Below, piece by piece: positions 17,706-26,074 of a stretch of 64,000 nt of DNA. The notes under the pieces are model-generated. The model searched no databases. It saw only the letters and a program-made list of their open reading frames with translations, and was not told where the DNA came from. The position numbers and the translations under genes are program-made. Source of the DNA: a bacterium SCSIO 12741 (GTDB lineage Bacteria; Bacteroidota; Bacteroidia; Flavobacteriales_G; Salibacteraceae); the NCBI GenBank assembly GCA_024398055.1, contig CP073749.1, positions 3,348,594-3,412,593 on the forward strand. Direction: 5' to 3'. How positions within the stretch are numbered: the stretch's first letter is position 1; each line of letters opens with the position of its first letter.

Positions 17706-17776
17706 ATTAGCTCTACGGAACATACATGGACGGTCTTTATTGCTAGGCTCAGTTTTTATAGTTTCGCAGAGCTAAT
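17706..17776 (+). promoter_or_regulatory. Inverted repeat spanning the S46 peptidase promoter region
   Basis: Arms ATTAGCTCTACG (17706-17717) and CGCAGAGCTAAT (17765-17776) pair at 11 of 12 positions around a 47-nt interval. A possible promoter (TTG at 17740-17742, TAGTTTCG at 17759-17766) lies between or at the right arm, 17-30 nt before the ATG at 17793. It could be a terminator/antiterminator for read-through from the receptor gene or an operator. Confidence 0.4.
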
Positions 17777-17792
17777 TTGTTTCTAATATCGT

Positions 17793-19958
17793 ATGAGAAG
17801 AATTGCCTTGTTGCTCGTAGTAGTGCTGGCCGGTCAGGTATCGGTGGCCAAGGAAGGGATGTGGATCCCTACATTGATTAAGAATTTGGTGGAATCAGAC
17901 ATGCAGAGCATGGGCATGAAACTCACCGCTGAAGACATTTACGCCTTCAACAAATCCAGTCTTAAGGATGCCGTTGTTCATTTTGGGGGAGGATGTACCG
18001 CTGAAATGATATCTGATGAAGGATTGTTATTGACTAACCACCACTGTGGCTACTCGCAAATTCAATCTCATAGTTCCGTTGAAAAGGATTACCTGACCAA
18101 TGGTTTTTGGGCCATGAGTCGTGATCAGGAATTGAAAAATCCAGGGTTAACGGCCACTTTTATCGTTCGTATCGAAGAAGTAACCGAATCGGCATTGGAA
18201 GGGGTGAGAGACGCCATGCCAGAGGCTGAAAGACAAAAAATGATTGCCGAAAACATCAAGAAGATTGGTGCCCAGGCAACGGAAGGAACCCACTACGATT
18301 ACATCATTCGTCCGTTTTACTACGGAAATCAATACTACCTGTTTGTAACCGAAACCTTCAAGGATGTTCGTTTGGTTGGTGCTCCGCCATCATCCATCGG
18401 AAAATTTGGTTTTGATACCGACAACTGGGTTTGGCCAAGACACACGGGAGATTTTTCCATGTTCAGAATCTACGCTGGAAAAGACAACAAGCCAGCCGAA
18501 GTATCAGATGAAAATGTGCCTTACCGTCCAAAGCATTCTTTCCCAATTTCCATGTCTGGGGTGAAGCAAGGTGATTTTACCATGATTTATGGATTCCCAG
18601 GGCGCACATCGGAGTACTTGACTTCTTATGCAGTGGAATACGTGATGAAGAAGCAGAATCCCAATCGCATTAAAATGCGTGACATGTCATTGGAGATCAT
18701 TGGAAAATCCATGGCATCCAGTCCAAAGATTCGTATTCAGTACGCGGCAAAGCAATCTCGCATTAGCAACGCCTGGAAAAAGTGGAAAGGTCAAAGCCTT
18801 GGGTTGGAAAGAAACAACGCCATCCAAAAGAAGTTGGAAATCGAGGCGAAATTTACGGCCAATGCCAACATGAGTATTACCCAATACGGAACGAAGTACA
18901 CATCCTTATTACCCCAATTCAAGGGTATTTATGAGGAAATTGAGCCTTACACCTTTGCCCGCGACATGTTTATTGAGGTTTGGTACTATGGACCAGAAAT
19001 TCTTCGCTATTCAGCAGGTTTTAATCAATTGAATCCTGAGAAACTGGGAGAAGAAGGTGACTACCAGGCCAAAGTGGATAAGCTGATAAAAGGGAGTAAG
19101 CGATTCTTTAAAAACTACCATCAGCCAACGGATAAGAAGTTGTTTGCTACCATGCTGAAGCAATACTTCGATGTGATTGACCCTAAGTTGAGGCAATCGG
19201 TTTACGAAGAGACCATCATGAAAGAATTTGATGGAGACTTTGAAGCTTATGCAGATCGTATTTTTTCGAAGTCCATTTTTGCTTCCGAAGAAAGTGCTAT
19301 TGCCTTTCTGGAAAAATACAAAGGCGAAAAAAGCTTCAAGAAAATTCAAAAAGATCCGGCTTACGTGTTAGCCATGAATCTGTACAATGGTTACCTGCAA
19401 AAGGTAAAGCCAGACTATGCACGATTGAACAACGAGTTGGAGCTACTCAACCGCACCTATATGGAAGGACTGATGACACTTTTACCCAATGAGAAAAAGT
19501 ACTATCCAGATGCGAATTCAACGCTGCGTGTTGCTTACGGAAAAGTTCAGGGATACAACGGTCCTGATGCAGTTGTATACAGCCACTTTACCACCACTGA
19601 AGGTATTATGGCTAAAAGAGACACCACCATCGAGTTTACCGTTCCAGATAAGCTGGCCGAGTTGATCGATAACAAGGACTACGGCAAGTATGCTGATGCC
19701 GATGGAAAGATGCACGTTTGCTTTATTGCCTCTAACCACACTACGGGTGGAAACTCAGGGAGCCCAGCCTTGAATAGTAGTGGAGAATTGATTGGTTTGA
19801 ACTTCGACCGCACCTGGGAAAGCACCATGAGTGACATTATGTTTGATCCCAATATTTGCCGCAATATTATGGTGGATATCCGCTATGTGTTGTTCATTGT
19901 GGACAAGTATGCCGGTGCCGGACATTTGGTTGACGAAATGAAGCTGGTGAATCAATAG
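17793..19958 (+). CDS. S46 family dipeptidyl-peptidase, DPP11-like (Asp/Glu-specific)
   Basis: 721 residues with signal MRRIALLLVVVLAGQVSVAK; a periplasmic serine exopeptidase that removes dipeptides from peptide N-termini. The catalytic elements are all present: TNHHCGY (His84), RHTGDFS (Asp220) and GGNSGSP (Ser655). Residue 673 is Arg (GLNFDRTWE). In the characterised family Arg at this position (DPP11) gives preference for Asp/Glu at P1, while Gly (DPP7) gives hydrophobic preference. The N-terminal FGGGCTAEMISDEGL block is also family-typical. It is probably monocistronic, with its own promoter region and a terminator at 19981-20027. It fits a proteolytic, amino-acid-using lifestyle. Confidence 0.94.
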   Translation: MRRIALLLVVVLAGQVSVAKEGMWIPTLIKNLVESDMQSMGMKLTAEDIYAFNKSSLKDAVVHFGGGCTAEMISDEGLLLTNHHCGYSQIQSHSSVEKDYLTNGFWAMSRDQELKNPGLTATFIVRIEEVTESALEGVRDAMPEAERQKMIAENIKKIGAQATEGTHYDYIIRPFYYGNQYYLFVTETFKDVRLVGAPPSSIGKFGFDTDNWVWPRHTGDFSMFRIYAGKDNKPAEVSDENVPYRPKHSFPISMSGVKQGDFTMIYGFPGRTSEYLTSYAVEYVMKKQNPNRIKMRDMSLEIIGKSMASSPKIRIQYAAKQSRISNAWKKWKGQSLGLERNNAIQKKLEIEAKFTANANMSITQYGTKYTSLLPQFKGIYEEIEPYTFARDMFIEVWYYGPEILRYSAGFNQLNPEKLGEEGDYQAKVDKLIKGSKRFFKNYHQPTDKKLFATMLKQYFDVIDPKLRQSVYEETIMKEFDGDFEAYADRIFSKSIFASEESAIAFLEKYKGEKSFKKIQKDPAYVLAMNLYNGYLQKVKPDYARLNNELELLNRTYMEGLMTLLPNEKKYYPDANSTLRVAYGKVQGYNGPDAVVYSHFTTTEGIMAKRDTTIEFTVPDKLAELIDNKDYGKYADADGKMHVCFIASNHTTGGNSGSPALNSSGELIGLNFDRTWESTMSDIMFDPNICRNIMVDIRYVLFIVDKYAGAGHLVDEMKLVNQ

Positions 19959-19980
19959 AACACTAGCTTAGGAAAATATT

Positions 19981-20027
19981 AAAGGCCCTTCGTCCCGGAG
20001 AAACAAACAGGACTTAGGGCCTTTTTT
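19981..20027 (+). terminator. Rho-independent terminator after the S46 peptidase
   Basis: Perfect 9-bp stem AAAGGCCCT (19981-19989) and AGGGCCTTT (20016-20024), 26-nt loop, followed by a continuing T-run. It lies 23 nt after the stop codon. The rest of the space to 20157 shows nothing I can name. Confidence 0.75.
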
Positions 20028-20157
20028 GTGTTTTAAAGTTTACTTCAAGAAGGCTTCTATTCGTATAACTCTAAAAACGAGACCAGGAGCCGATTCCTTT
20101 TTTGGTGATCTACTAATCGACTCCAGATCATGGCTTCATTCATGGAAGAAACTTCCC

Positions 20158-21294
20158 TTATTCTTTGAGCACTCGTTGCCAGTATATGGTATCCTCTGTG
20201 CTAATTACTAACATGTATATTCCATTCGGAACATCCAGTCCCTTTTCATCCTTTCCATCCCACTTATTGGTGTACAAGGTGTTTACTCGTTTTCCATTGA
20301 GGTCGATTACCCGAATGTGGAGTAGCTGACCCGGTATGTCTAAGGTTACTTGATCTGTAAATGGATTAGGGTGGACTTTGATCGCCGAGTTGTTGCCTTC
20401 CCATTGATTGATGGAGGTAGTATCAACCTTGCACAGGTTGACCGATTCACCATCGGCTGGAATGAGGACTTGATTACTGATGTTGTTGTCCACCGTGTAT
20501 TGCCTCAATTGACTCCGGTTTACCTTGGCATTGGGATGCACTTCCAAATGCACGGCAATGATTTGAGTACTTGGTAGCTCCTTGGCCACTGAGCCCACAT
20601 CTTCGGCCGTCATGGTCCAGGGGTTGTTGGAAGGCCCCACAGCACCCGAGTTAACAATGGTAATGTCGGGCTTGTAAGTCCGCAAGGCATCGGTAACAGG
20701 CTGAGCGTAAGTCGTATCTCCGGCGATATAAACGGATTTGTTACCCGGTGCGGTAAATACAAATCCTGATACGTGCCAACCCGTCCCAATACCGTGCTGT
20801 CCCCCAGTCCTGCGGACCGTAATGTCTTTAAAGGTAGCTTGAGTATCTATGACGCGTACATCGTTTATTCCAATAGAAGACAAGTAGCTCCCATCTGCTT
20901 GGGATTGACAGAAAAAGGGCTTGTCTCGAAGTAAGTTTGCCTGCCAGGGATCCAGGTTGATGTGGTCCGTATGAGCATGGGTAAGCAATACGGCATCCAG
21001 CGAATTCAGCAAGTCCGTTAATTCGCTTGTGCTTACCGGCAAAGGCACATTGGTAAGGGCCTGATTCAACATCGGATCAATCAGAAACTTTTGATTGTTG
21101 TAATTGAAGATGGCAGCTGCGTGCCGCAATAATCGGTAATCGCAGGTTTGTAATCCTTGAGTCGTCTTTCCGGATTGCTGAGGTTCATTTCCCAACGCTG
21201 ATGCAATGGTTCCTGGTGCTAAAGGAGCCAAGGCAGCGGTCATTCCCATAGACTTTAAAAACTGCCGGCGTGAATCTTTTTTCATATCAATCAT
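20158..21294 (-). CDS. Metallo-beta-lactamase-fold hydrolase with twin-Arg signal and T9SS sorting domain
   Basis: 378 residues. The N-terminus KKDSRRQFLKSMGMTAALAP resembles a Tat signal (RRQFLK then a hydrophobic/Ala-rich stretch). The catalytic domain has the zinc motif LLTHAHTDHINLDPW (HxHxDH) and later blocks GTGWHVSGFVF and VYIAGDTTYAQP, as in UlaG/YycJ-like MBL-fold proteins. The last about 75 residues, from IKVHPNPFTDQVTLDIPGQ through GLDVPNGIYMLVIS, are a T9SS type A sorting domain. Export of a folded metalloenzyme by Tat followed by T9SS is an unusual combination. It is divergent from a LysR regulator 93 bp away that may control it. Substrate unknown. Confidence 0.88.
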   Translation of the reverse strand: MIDMKKDSRRQFLKSMGMTAALAPLAPGTIASALGNEPQQSGKTTQGLQTCDYRLLRHAAAIFNYNNQKFLIDPMLNQALTNVPLPVSTSELTDLLNSLDAVLLTHAHTDHINLDPWQANLLRDKPFFCQSQADGSYLSSIGINDVRVIDTQATFKDITVRRTGGQHGIGTGWHVSGFVFTAPGNKSVYIAGDTTYAQPVTDALRTYKPDITIVNSGAVGPSNNPWTMTAEDVGSVAKELPSTQIIAVHLEVHPNAKVNRSQLRQYTVDNNISNQVLIPADGESVNLCKVDTTSINQWEGNNSAIKVHPNPFTDQVTLDIPGQLLHIRVIDLNGKRVNTLYTNKWDGKDEKGLDVPNGIYMLVISTEDTIYWQRVLKE

Positions 21295-21349
21295 GTTCCA
21301 ATGGCTTCTACAAAAGAAGTGGGTATTATCTATAACTAAAAATCATTAT

Positions 21350-21368
21350 ATTCACGCAAATCATGAAT
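21350..21368. promoter_or_regulatory. Candidate LysR-type operator in the divergent intergenic region
   Basis: ATTCA-N9-TGAAT palindrome between the MBL-fold gene (minus) and the LysR gene (plus), 20 nt before the LysR ATG. LysR-type proteins bind interrupted dyads of T-N11-A type and commonly regulate the divergent neighbour. The site is short and may be fortuitous. Confidence 0.35.
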
Positions 21369-21387
21369 ACAACTCATAGTTAATCGT

Positions 21388-22314
21388 ATGAACTTAACAT
21401 TACGTGATATTCAGATGGTTAAGACCATCGAAGAAGAAGGCAATTTGACCCGGGCAGCCGAACGATTGTTTGTATCTCAGTCAGCTTTGAGTCATCAATT
21501 GAAAAAAATCGAAAGTGAATTAGGCACTTCGGTGTTTCGCCGGTTGAATAAAAACCTGGTAATCACACCATCCGGAAAGCGAATTTTGGAATCTTCCGAA
21601 GTGATATTAGCGGAGATCAATAAAATGTACCTCGATTTGCAAGCCATCAATCAAGGAATGGCGGGCACGATCAGAATTAGCACGGAGTGTTACACTTGCT
21701 ATCATTGGCTTCCGCCAATTATCAAAGCCTTTCGTGAAAAGTATCCCGATGCTGAAATTCAGGTGGTACACCGGGCAACCAGGCAACCGATGGATTACTT
21801 GAAAAAAGCCCAATTGGATGTGGCCATTGTTAGCGATTCCTACGATTCTCATGAGTATGAATCTACGCCCTTGTTTTCGGATGAAATGCTGGCTGTTTTA
21901 TCCGAAGATCATCCCTTGGCTAACAAGACCATTCTGAATCCGGAAGATTTTAATGGACAAACTATGGTCCTTTATGACGTGGAAGACGATAACCTGTTTT
22001 TTCTCCAGGAATTTATCAAACCCAATGGTATTGAATTGAAGCAAGTGATGAAACTCGAATTGACGGAGGCCATTGTTGAAATGATTGCTGCGGGCTTGGG
22101 AATAGGAATTATGGCCAACTGGGCTGTATCAGACTATTTGGAATCCAAACGATTGGTTACACGGCCCATTTCTAAAAAGCCGATAAATCGGGTATGGTAC
22201 GCCACGGCCTTGCAGGAAATGAATCAGCCTCTGGTCAAAAATTTCATTCAATTTTTGGAGGAATGGTACTCCAATCAAGCCGATAAACCAGTTCAGGTAT
22301 TAAGACAAGTTTAA
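21388..22314 (+). CDS. LysR-family transcriptional regulator with MetR-like effector domain
   Basis: 308 residues. The N-terminal winged HTH reads TLRDIQMVKTIEEEGNLTRA and AERLFVSQSALSHQLKKIE. The effector-binding domain starts ISTECYTCYHWLPPIIKAF, which matches the MetR subgroup (homocysteine-sensing regulators of methionine genes). It continues with LDVAIVSDSYDS and MIAAGLGIGIMANWAV. LysR proteins usually act on a divergent gene, here the MBL-fold protein at 20158-21294. No methionine gene is in the window, so the MetR resemblance may reflect ancestry rather than ligand. Confidence 0.9.
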   Translation: MNLTLRDIQMVKTIEEEGNLTRAAERLFVSQSALSHQLKKIESELGTSVFRRLNKNLVITPSGKRILESSEVILAEINKMYLDLQAINQGMAGTIRISTECYTCYHWLPPIIKAFREKYPDAEIQVVHRATRQPMDYLKKAQLDVAIVSDSYDSHEYESTPLFSDEMLAVLSEDHPLANKTILNPEDFNGQTMVLYDVEDDNLFFLQEFIKPNGIELKQVMKLELTEAIVEMIAAGLGIGIMANWAVSDYLESKRLVTRPISKKPINRVWYATALQEMNQPLVKNFIQFLEEWYSNQADKPVQVLRQV

Positions 22315-22428
22315 TCCGGCGTTTTCCTGTCATAAAATAGTTCAAACCATGACTTCTGTGGGTAGGCTAAGGTGTCCTGTCATTGTACCTTGCAATAGAT
22401 ACAAAATGTACCTTAAACCTTTTAGACC

Positions 22429-22680
22429 ATGATTAAACTTGATCTTAAAAATGGCCTGCGTTCAGTTACGGAAGTGAAGACTGAAACGACCAATGGCGAA
22501 GTGATCCTAAACTACATCGAAAACGAGCGAGGAGAAGTACTTGGAAACGTAACCTGCACTTGTACTTGCACCGATCCTAATACGGGTGAATCCACAAGCG
22601 ATTCTGCAAGTTGTACCCAAGAAGAGAGCAAAACGGCTGTTTGCGATTGTACAGGAAGCTCGGCTTCTATTTCATGTTAG
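22429..22680 (+). CDS. Orphan Cys/Ser/Thr-rich peptide, RiPP-precursor-like
   Basis: 83 residues, not recognised. Residues 1-40 are charged and leader-like (MIKLDLKNGLRSVTEVKTET and NYIENERGEVLGN). Residues 41-83 carry seven cysteines (43, 45, 47, 62, 72, 74, 83) among many Ser and Thr, with TCTCTCTDP near the start of this part, AVCDCTGS later and Cys as the last residue. There is no signal peptide, so it starts in the cytosol. The layout (acidic/basic leader plus Cys/Ser/Thr tail) recalls peptide precursors that are modified after translation, but no modification enzyme, protease or exporter lies nearby. A metal-binding peptide is an alternative. The gene stands alone; nonamers TCCTGTCAT at 22325 and 22375 precede it. 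Confidence 0.6.
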   Translation: MIKLDLKNGLRSVTEVKTETTNGEVILNYIENERGEVLGNVTCTCTCTDPNTGESTSDSASCTQEESKTAVCDCTGSSASISC

Positions 22681-22691
22681 TCCGAGTGATT

Positions 22692-23411
22692 CTACTTCAG
22701 GTTAAAACTGAAGGTAACCGATTGTTGGAAGGAGCGGAATGCCGCTTTCAGTAGTTTCCATTTTTTGATCGATACTTGCCCAGTGGTGCGTTGATGATGA
22801 ACGACATTGGTTTGGAATACGCGAAGCTTTTTCTTACCTGGAATCCCGGATAGGATGAGGTTTGGCGCAAAAGTATCATCCGGAATTTGCTGAAAGTAGG
22901 GGGCGTAAATTTCGGATCTCATCAATCGGTAAGGAGCATTGACGTCCCAAACCGGGGTTTGGTAAAACAGATGTATAATACGCCTGGATATCCAGCTAAT
23001 CACTTTTCGTGGAAGAGGTTGAGACCATTGCGATCTTTTTCCAATAAGAAAATCGTGATTCTCTCTTTCCTTCCAAAGGAGGTGAAAATCACCAGCTACC
23101 AATTCGTTGTCTGAATCTACCTGAAAAATCCACGGGTGATGAGCGTTTTCCCGGTATCCCTGCAATATAGTTGGACCATGACCCGAGTTGGGCTTATCGT
23201 GCACCTTGAGTTCCGAAAATTCATGACTCAATTGAGTGAGAAGTTCCAGCGTATTGTCTTTGGATCCATCGTTGTAGGTGTGGATTTCAAATCCGATACC
23301 TAAATTTCGAAGTGTATCCGCCCAATCTTTGACCACCTCGCCAATGGCTCCGGCTTCATTGTAAACGGGTATAACAACGGCTAATTCTATGCTCTTGGAT
23401 TCCTGACTCAT
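22692..23411 (-). CDS. Family 2 glycosyltransferase
   Basis: About 239 residues from the ATG at 23411; the longer frame has nine extra residues. GT-A fold motifs: LAVVIPVYNEAGAIGEVV at the N-terminus, HTYNDGSKDNTLELL, the DXD-type site in FQVDSDNELV (about residue 115), and a product-side block QTPVWDVNAPYRLMRS. The order matches dolichol-phosphate-mannose-synthase-like GT2 enzymes that use a nucleotide sugar and a lipid or glycan acceptor. No C-terminal membrane segment is visible, so it is probably peripheral. It is convergent with the Cys-rich peptide gene and has no sugar-pathway neighbours, so its acceptor cannot be named. Confidence 0.87.
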   Translation of the reverse strand: MSQESKSIELAVVIPVYNEAGAIGEVVKDWADTLRNLGIGFEIHTYNDGSKDNTLELLTQLSHEFSELKVHDKPNSGHGPTILQGYRENAHHPWIFQVDSDNELVAGDFHLLWKERENHDFLIGKRSQWSQPLPRKVISWISRRIIHLFYQTPVWDVNAPYRLMRSEIYAPYFQQIPDDTFAPNLILSGIPGKKKLRVFQTNVVHHQRTTGQVSIKKWKLLKAAFRSFQQSVTFSFNLK

Positions 23412-23505
23412 GCTTGAGAAACGGGCCGCAAGATACACATTTAAAGGGGCGGCGTCAAAAGGAAATAGGAGGGGAGGAGTCGCTCTTTTTTGGAGCGATC
23501 TGCCC

Positions 23506-24381
23506 CTAACTCCAAATTATTAGGGTGCGGTCGTCGCTGGCAGAAATGAGCTGCCTTCTTTTCTCATCCCAAAGCAGTCGATTTACCGAATTGAGGTGTC
23601 CTTCCGATTGCTTGCGATCGAAGCGTTGAATCAAATCAAAATTGCGGTTCCAGATTTTTACGGTTTTATCCCTGCTGGCGGTAGCAAACCATTCACCTGT
23701 ATCTACGATGTCGTAGATGGCATAATTGTGAGCGGGAATTTCGTGAACCAGTTGGTTGCCATCGGAAAGGTCCCAAAAGCGAAGGTGGGCATCAGCTCCT
23801 CCGCTGATTAAAACCTTTTTCTCAGGATGCCAGGCCAGTGAAAATACCGAACCCTCATGAGCCCTAAACTGGGCTTGAAGTGATAAGTCTTCCGAAGATA
23901 AAACCGCAATGTCACCGTCACCCGTTCCTACAATGACTAACGCGTCCTGTGAGAGGTACAAGGCTCTTCGTAGTTTTTTGTCACTCAATTTTTTTCGATC
24001 AATCCATTCTCCGTTGTAATCGATGCAGGTCAAATATCCATCGCCACCCAGGGTTATCAATCTGTCTGAAAGAGGAAGCAGATCAAAACAACCATTGGTA
24101 TGCAAAACCAGGTTTCGAACTTCGGTTTTATTCGCAAGATCGATCAGGTGAATATTTCCAGAAGATGTGCCCAGGTAGAGATGGTGATTCTCTGGCCGAT
24201 AATAAACAGCCAAAAGAGAGGCTTGAAGTTTCACCGAAAAAGGGGCAGCCTTTAAATCGTTGAGCGACCAGGAAGCTAAAACTTTATCCGCTCCGCCGGT
24301 ATAAATTAGATCATCAGGTCCCGAGGCGAGGCTGTAAATAGAACCTGAATGGCCGGAAAGACGTTCTGAAAATTGCATCAT
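23506..24381 (-). CDS. WD40-repeat beta-propeller protein
   Basis: 291 residues, cytosolic (no signal). It shows about seven WD40-like blades, for example RLSGHSGSIYSLASGPDDLI, FRAHEGSVFSLAWHPEKKVL, IPAHNYAIYDIVDTGEWFAT and GHLNSVNRLLWDEKRRQLIS, several ending WD or WS/WN (LRFWDL, VKIWNR, LIIWS). It is a scaffold fold; no enzymatic motif is present. It begins 3 nt after the pterin dehydratase gene, so the two are one operon. The same WD40-PCD pairing occurs in other Bacteroidota as far as I recall, but a functional link is not established. Confidence 0.88.
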   Translation of the reverse strand: MMQFSERLSGHSGSIYSLASGPDDLIYTGGADKVLASWSLNDLKAAPFSVKLQASLLAVYYRPENHHLYLGTSSGNIHLIDLANKTEVRNLVLHTNGCFDLLPLSDRLITLGGDGYLTCIDYNGEWIDRKKLSDKKLRRALYLSQDALVIVGTGDGDIAVLSSEDLSLQAQFRAHEGSVFSLAWHPEKKVLISGGADAHLRFWDLSDGNQLVHEIPAHNYAIYDIVDTGEWFATASRDKTVKIWNRNFDLIQRFDRKQSEGHLNSVNRLLWDEKRRQLISASDDRTLIIWS

Positions 24382-24384
24382 AAG

Positions 24385-24624
24385 TTATTCAAGTGCAAGT
24401 AAGGCATCAATAGCCTTGGCTAACTCCCGGTCTTTTTGAGTGACTTTGTTTCCGGCGCTGTGGGTTTGAAGCTGAATATTGACGCGGTTGTACACATTAC
24501 TCCAATTGGGGTGATGATCCATTTTTTCGGCCAACAAAGCCACTTGAGTCATAAATGCCCAGGCTTCTGAAAAATTGGAGAATTCAAACTCCCGACACAA
24601 GGCGTTGTTTTCTTCTTTCCACAT
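24385..24624 (-). CDS. Pterin-4a-carbinolamine dehydratase (4a-hydroxytetrahydrobiopterin dehydratase)
   Basis: 79 residues, short but within the family range. It carries the signature [17 protein letters not shown], in which the HHP motif and following Trp belong to the active site, then [20 protein letters not shown]. The N-terminal [20 protein letters not shown] helix is also typical. The enzyme dehydrates 4a-hydroxytetrahydropterin to regenerate the cofactor of aromatic amino-acid hydroxylases and can act as a dimerisation partner elsewhere. No phenylalanine hydroxylase gene is in the window. First gene of a two-gene unit with the WD40 protein. Confidence 0.92.
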   Translation of the reverse strand: MWKEENNALCREFEFSNFSEAWAFMTQVALLAEKMDHHPNWSNVYNRVNIQLQTHSAGNKVTQKDRELAKAIDALLALE

Positions 24625-24717
24625 GCTCCCGTTTTGGACAAAATTAAATCAATCCTTTGCTTTTGAAGGAAGTGAATTGATCCTCAAATGGTGCCTTGGT
24701 GAGAAATACTTGTTAAA

Positions 24718-25305
24718 TTGAACCGGTCTTTGAACAGGAACGGGGTGAAACACACCATTTTTCAATTGAAGGAAGCCTTTGCCGGTAGTAGAACCGAGCG
24801 CTATGTGGTGCTTAGAAGTTTGTATAAAAGCCATTTTAGTCCGGTGCGGAAAATGGTAACCAGTAATGGTGACACTGAGGAGAATGCCCATCAGGTATTT
24901 GAAGAAGCCATTATTGCCCTTTATGAGCAGGTAAGAACCACACCTGAAAAATTTGAAGGTAACCCGGATATGCGGGCCTATCTGTATACCCTTTCTCGAG
25001 ATATATGGGAAGCAAAGAACAATCGGAAGGTTCAGATCAACACCATGGTGAGCAAGGAAATCTCCGTCTCACCCATCAATCGATTATTGGATAAAAACAA
25101 CCGATCCGTCTTAAAACTTATTTGGGGACAGCTCAAAGAAGATTGTCACCAGGTATTGATGGGGTATTACTTCGATCATTTCTCCCCTTCAGAAATAGGT
25201 AGGCGTACCGATTTGGGAAATCAAGAGACGATTGAACAGCGCCTCGATCGTTGTTTCAACTACCTCAAAGAAATGATCAAACGAGCTGAACTTAGGGAAC
25301 GATGA
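24718..25305 (+). CDS. ECF-like RNA polymerase sigma factor heading the RHS region
   Basis: 195 residues from a TTG at 24718; a GTG at 24745 would remove nine residues, and no ATG is available before region 2. Region 2-like sequence is YVVLRSLYKSHFSPVRKMV and DTEENAHQVFEEAIIALYEQ, then PDMRAYLYTLSRDIWEAKNN. Region 4 is less canonical (GYYFDHFSPSEIGRRTDLGN, then RLDRCFNYLKEMIKRAE). It overlaps the start of the TPR membrane protein by 4 nt (ATGA), which suggests a sigma/regulator pair. It lies directly upstream of the big exported RHS gene set and may drive it, but promoter recognition cannot be read from this sequence. Confidence 0.8.
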   Translation: MNRSLNRNGVKHTIFQLKEAFAGSRTERYVVLRSLYKSHFSPVRKMVTSNGDTEENAHQVFEEAIIALYEQVRTTPEKFEGNPDMRAYLYTLSRDIWEAKNNRKVQINTMVSKEISVSPINRLLDKNNRSVLKLIWGQLKEDCHQVLMGYYFDHFSPSEIGRRTDLGNQETIEQRLDRCFNYLKEMIKRAELRER

Positions 25306-26036
25306 GAAGTGCTTCACACAACGCCAGTTTGGCTCGTCATTATCTCGAAGGAGGGAAAGGGAAGGATTTAGATCCGGACATGCGTGAGCGATTGGAGTCT
25401 GATCCAGATTTGTTACAAGCCTTGGCAGAGGAGGTGATTCGTCAGCAGGGGAGAATGGCCTTAAAGAAAGAGCTCGTTGGCATTCGCAAGGAACTTTATA
25501 AGGGGAAAAAGAACCGTTACGGAGGGCAAAACAAACGGATAGGTGCCTTCTCTGCAGTTGTATTGATACTTTGTTTGCTTTGGTTCACCATTTTCCAAAA
25601 AGATCCAGAACCTGTGGCCAGTTATTTTGAACCCTATCGATCCATCGGAATGTTGCGAAACGGAGTCCATGATTCCACAGCGAGTAATTGGGAGCAAGCG
25701 ATGCAACTCTATGAGCGGAAAAATTTTGAGCAAGCCTTAGAATTATTTGATCTGGCCGGAATGACCGAACCCGTTCCGCAACCCCAACTCGATTTTTACC
25801 GAGGGATGTGTTACCTGTTCCAAGAACCATCAAATTTTGATCAAGCCCGCACCTGCCTGCTTGCTGTTGATACCACCGTAAACAATTGGAATCACCAAGC
25901 CGATTGGTACTTGGCCTACGTGCATTATCAGGAGGGTAATCTGGAGGAGTCGAAGCGTTTGTTTCGTTTGATGGTAAAGGAAGATAACCACCGTTGGGGA
26001 AGAGATGCCCAGGTTATTTTAGAGGATCACTTTTAG
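25302..26036 (+). CDS. Single-pass membrane protein with TPR-like C-terminus, coupled to sigma factor
   Basis: 244 residues. The cytosolic N-terminal 85 residues are charged (ARHYLEGGKGKDLDPDMRER, ...EEVIRQQGRMALKKELVGIR). A single membrane helix follows (IGAFSAVVLILCLLWFTIF), then a periplasmic part with TPR-like helices (NWEQAMQLYERKNFEQALEL, QADWYLAYVHYQEGNLEESK). The layout of a short cytosolic domain, TM helix and extracytoplasmic helical repeats, together with overlap with the sigma gene, is what Bacteroidota anti-sigma or sigma-partner proteins often look like. No zinc anti-sigma motif is present. Calling it an anti-sigma factor is inference. Confidence 0.72.
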   Translation: MRSASHNASLARHYLEGGKGKDLDPDMRERLESDPDLLQALAEEVIRQQGRMALKKELVGIRKELYKGKKNRYGGQNKRIGAFSAVVLILCLLWFTIFQKDPEPVASYFEPYRSIGMLRNGVHDSTASNWEQAMQLYERKNFEQALELFDLAGMTEPVPQPQLDFYRGMCYLFQEPSNFDQARTCLLAVDTTVNNWNHQADWYLAYVHYQEGNLEESKRLFRLMVKEDNHRWGRDAQVILEDHF

Positions 26037-26074
26037 GCACTCCAAGGCCATTTTTTAGCCTACAAAAGGTCAAT

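Noticed and set aside
22694-22715. ACTTCAG/CTGAAGGT hairpin as a terminator
   Set aside because: Lies inside the last codons of the glycosyltransferase gene and lacks a T-run.
23485-23512. Hairpin around GTCGCTC/GAGCGAT near the end of the WD40 gene
   Set aside because: Six-base stem only and no terminal T-run on the minus strand.
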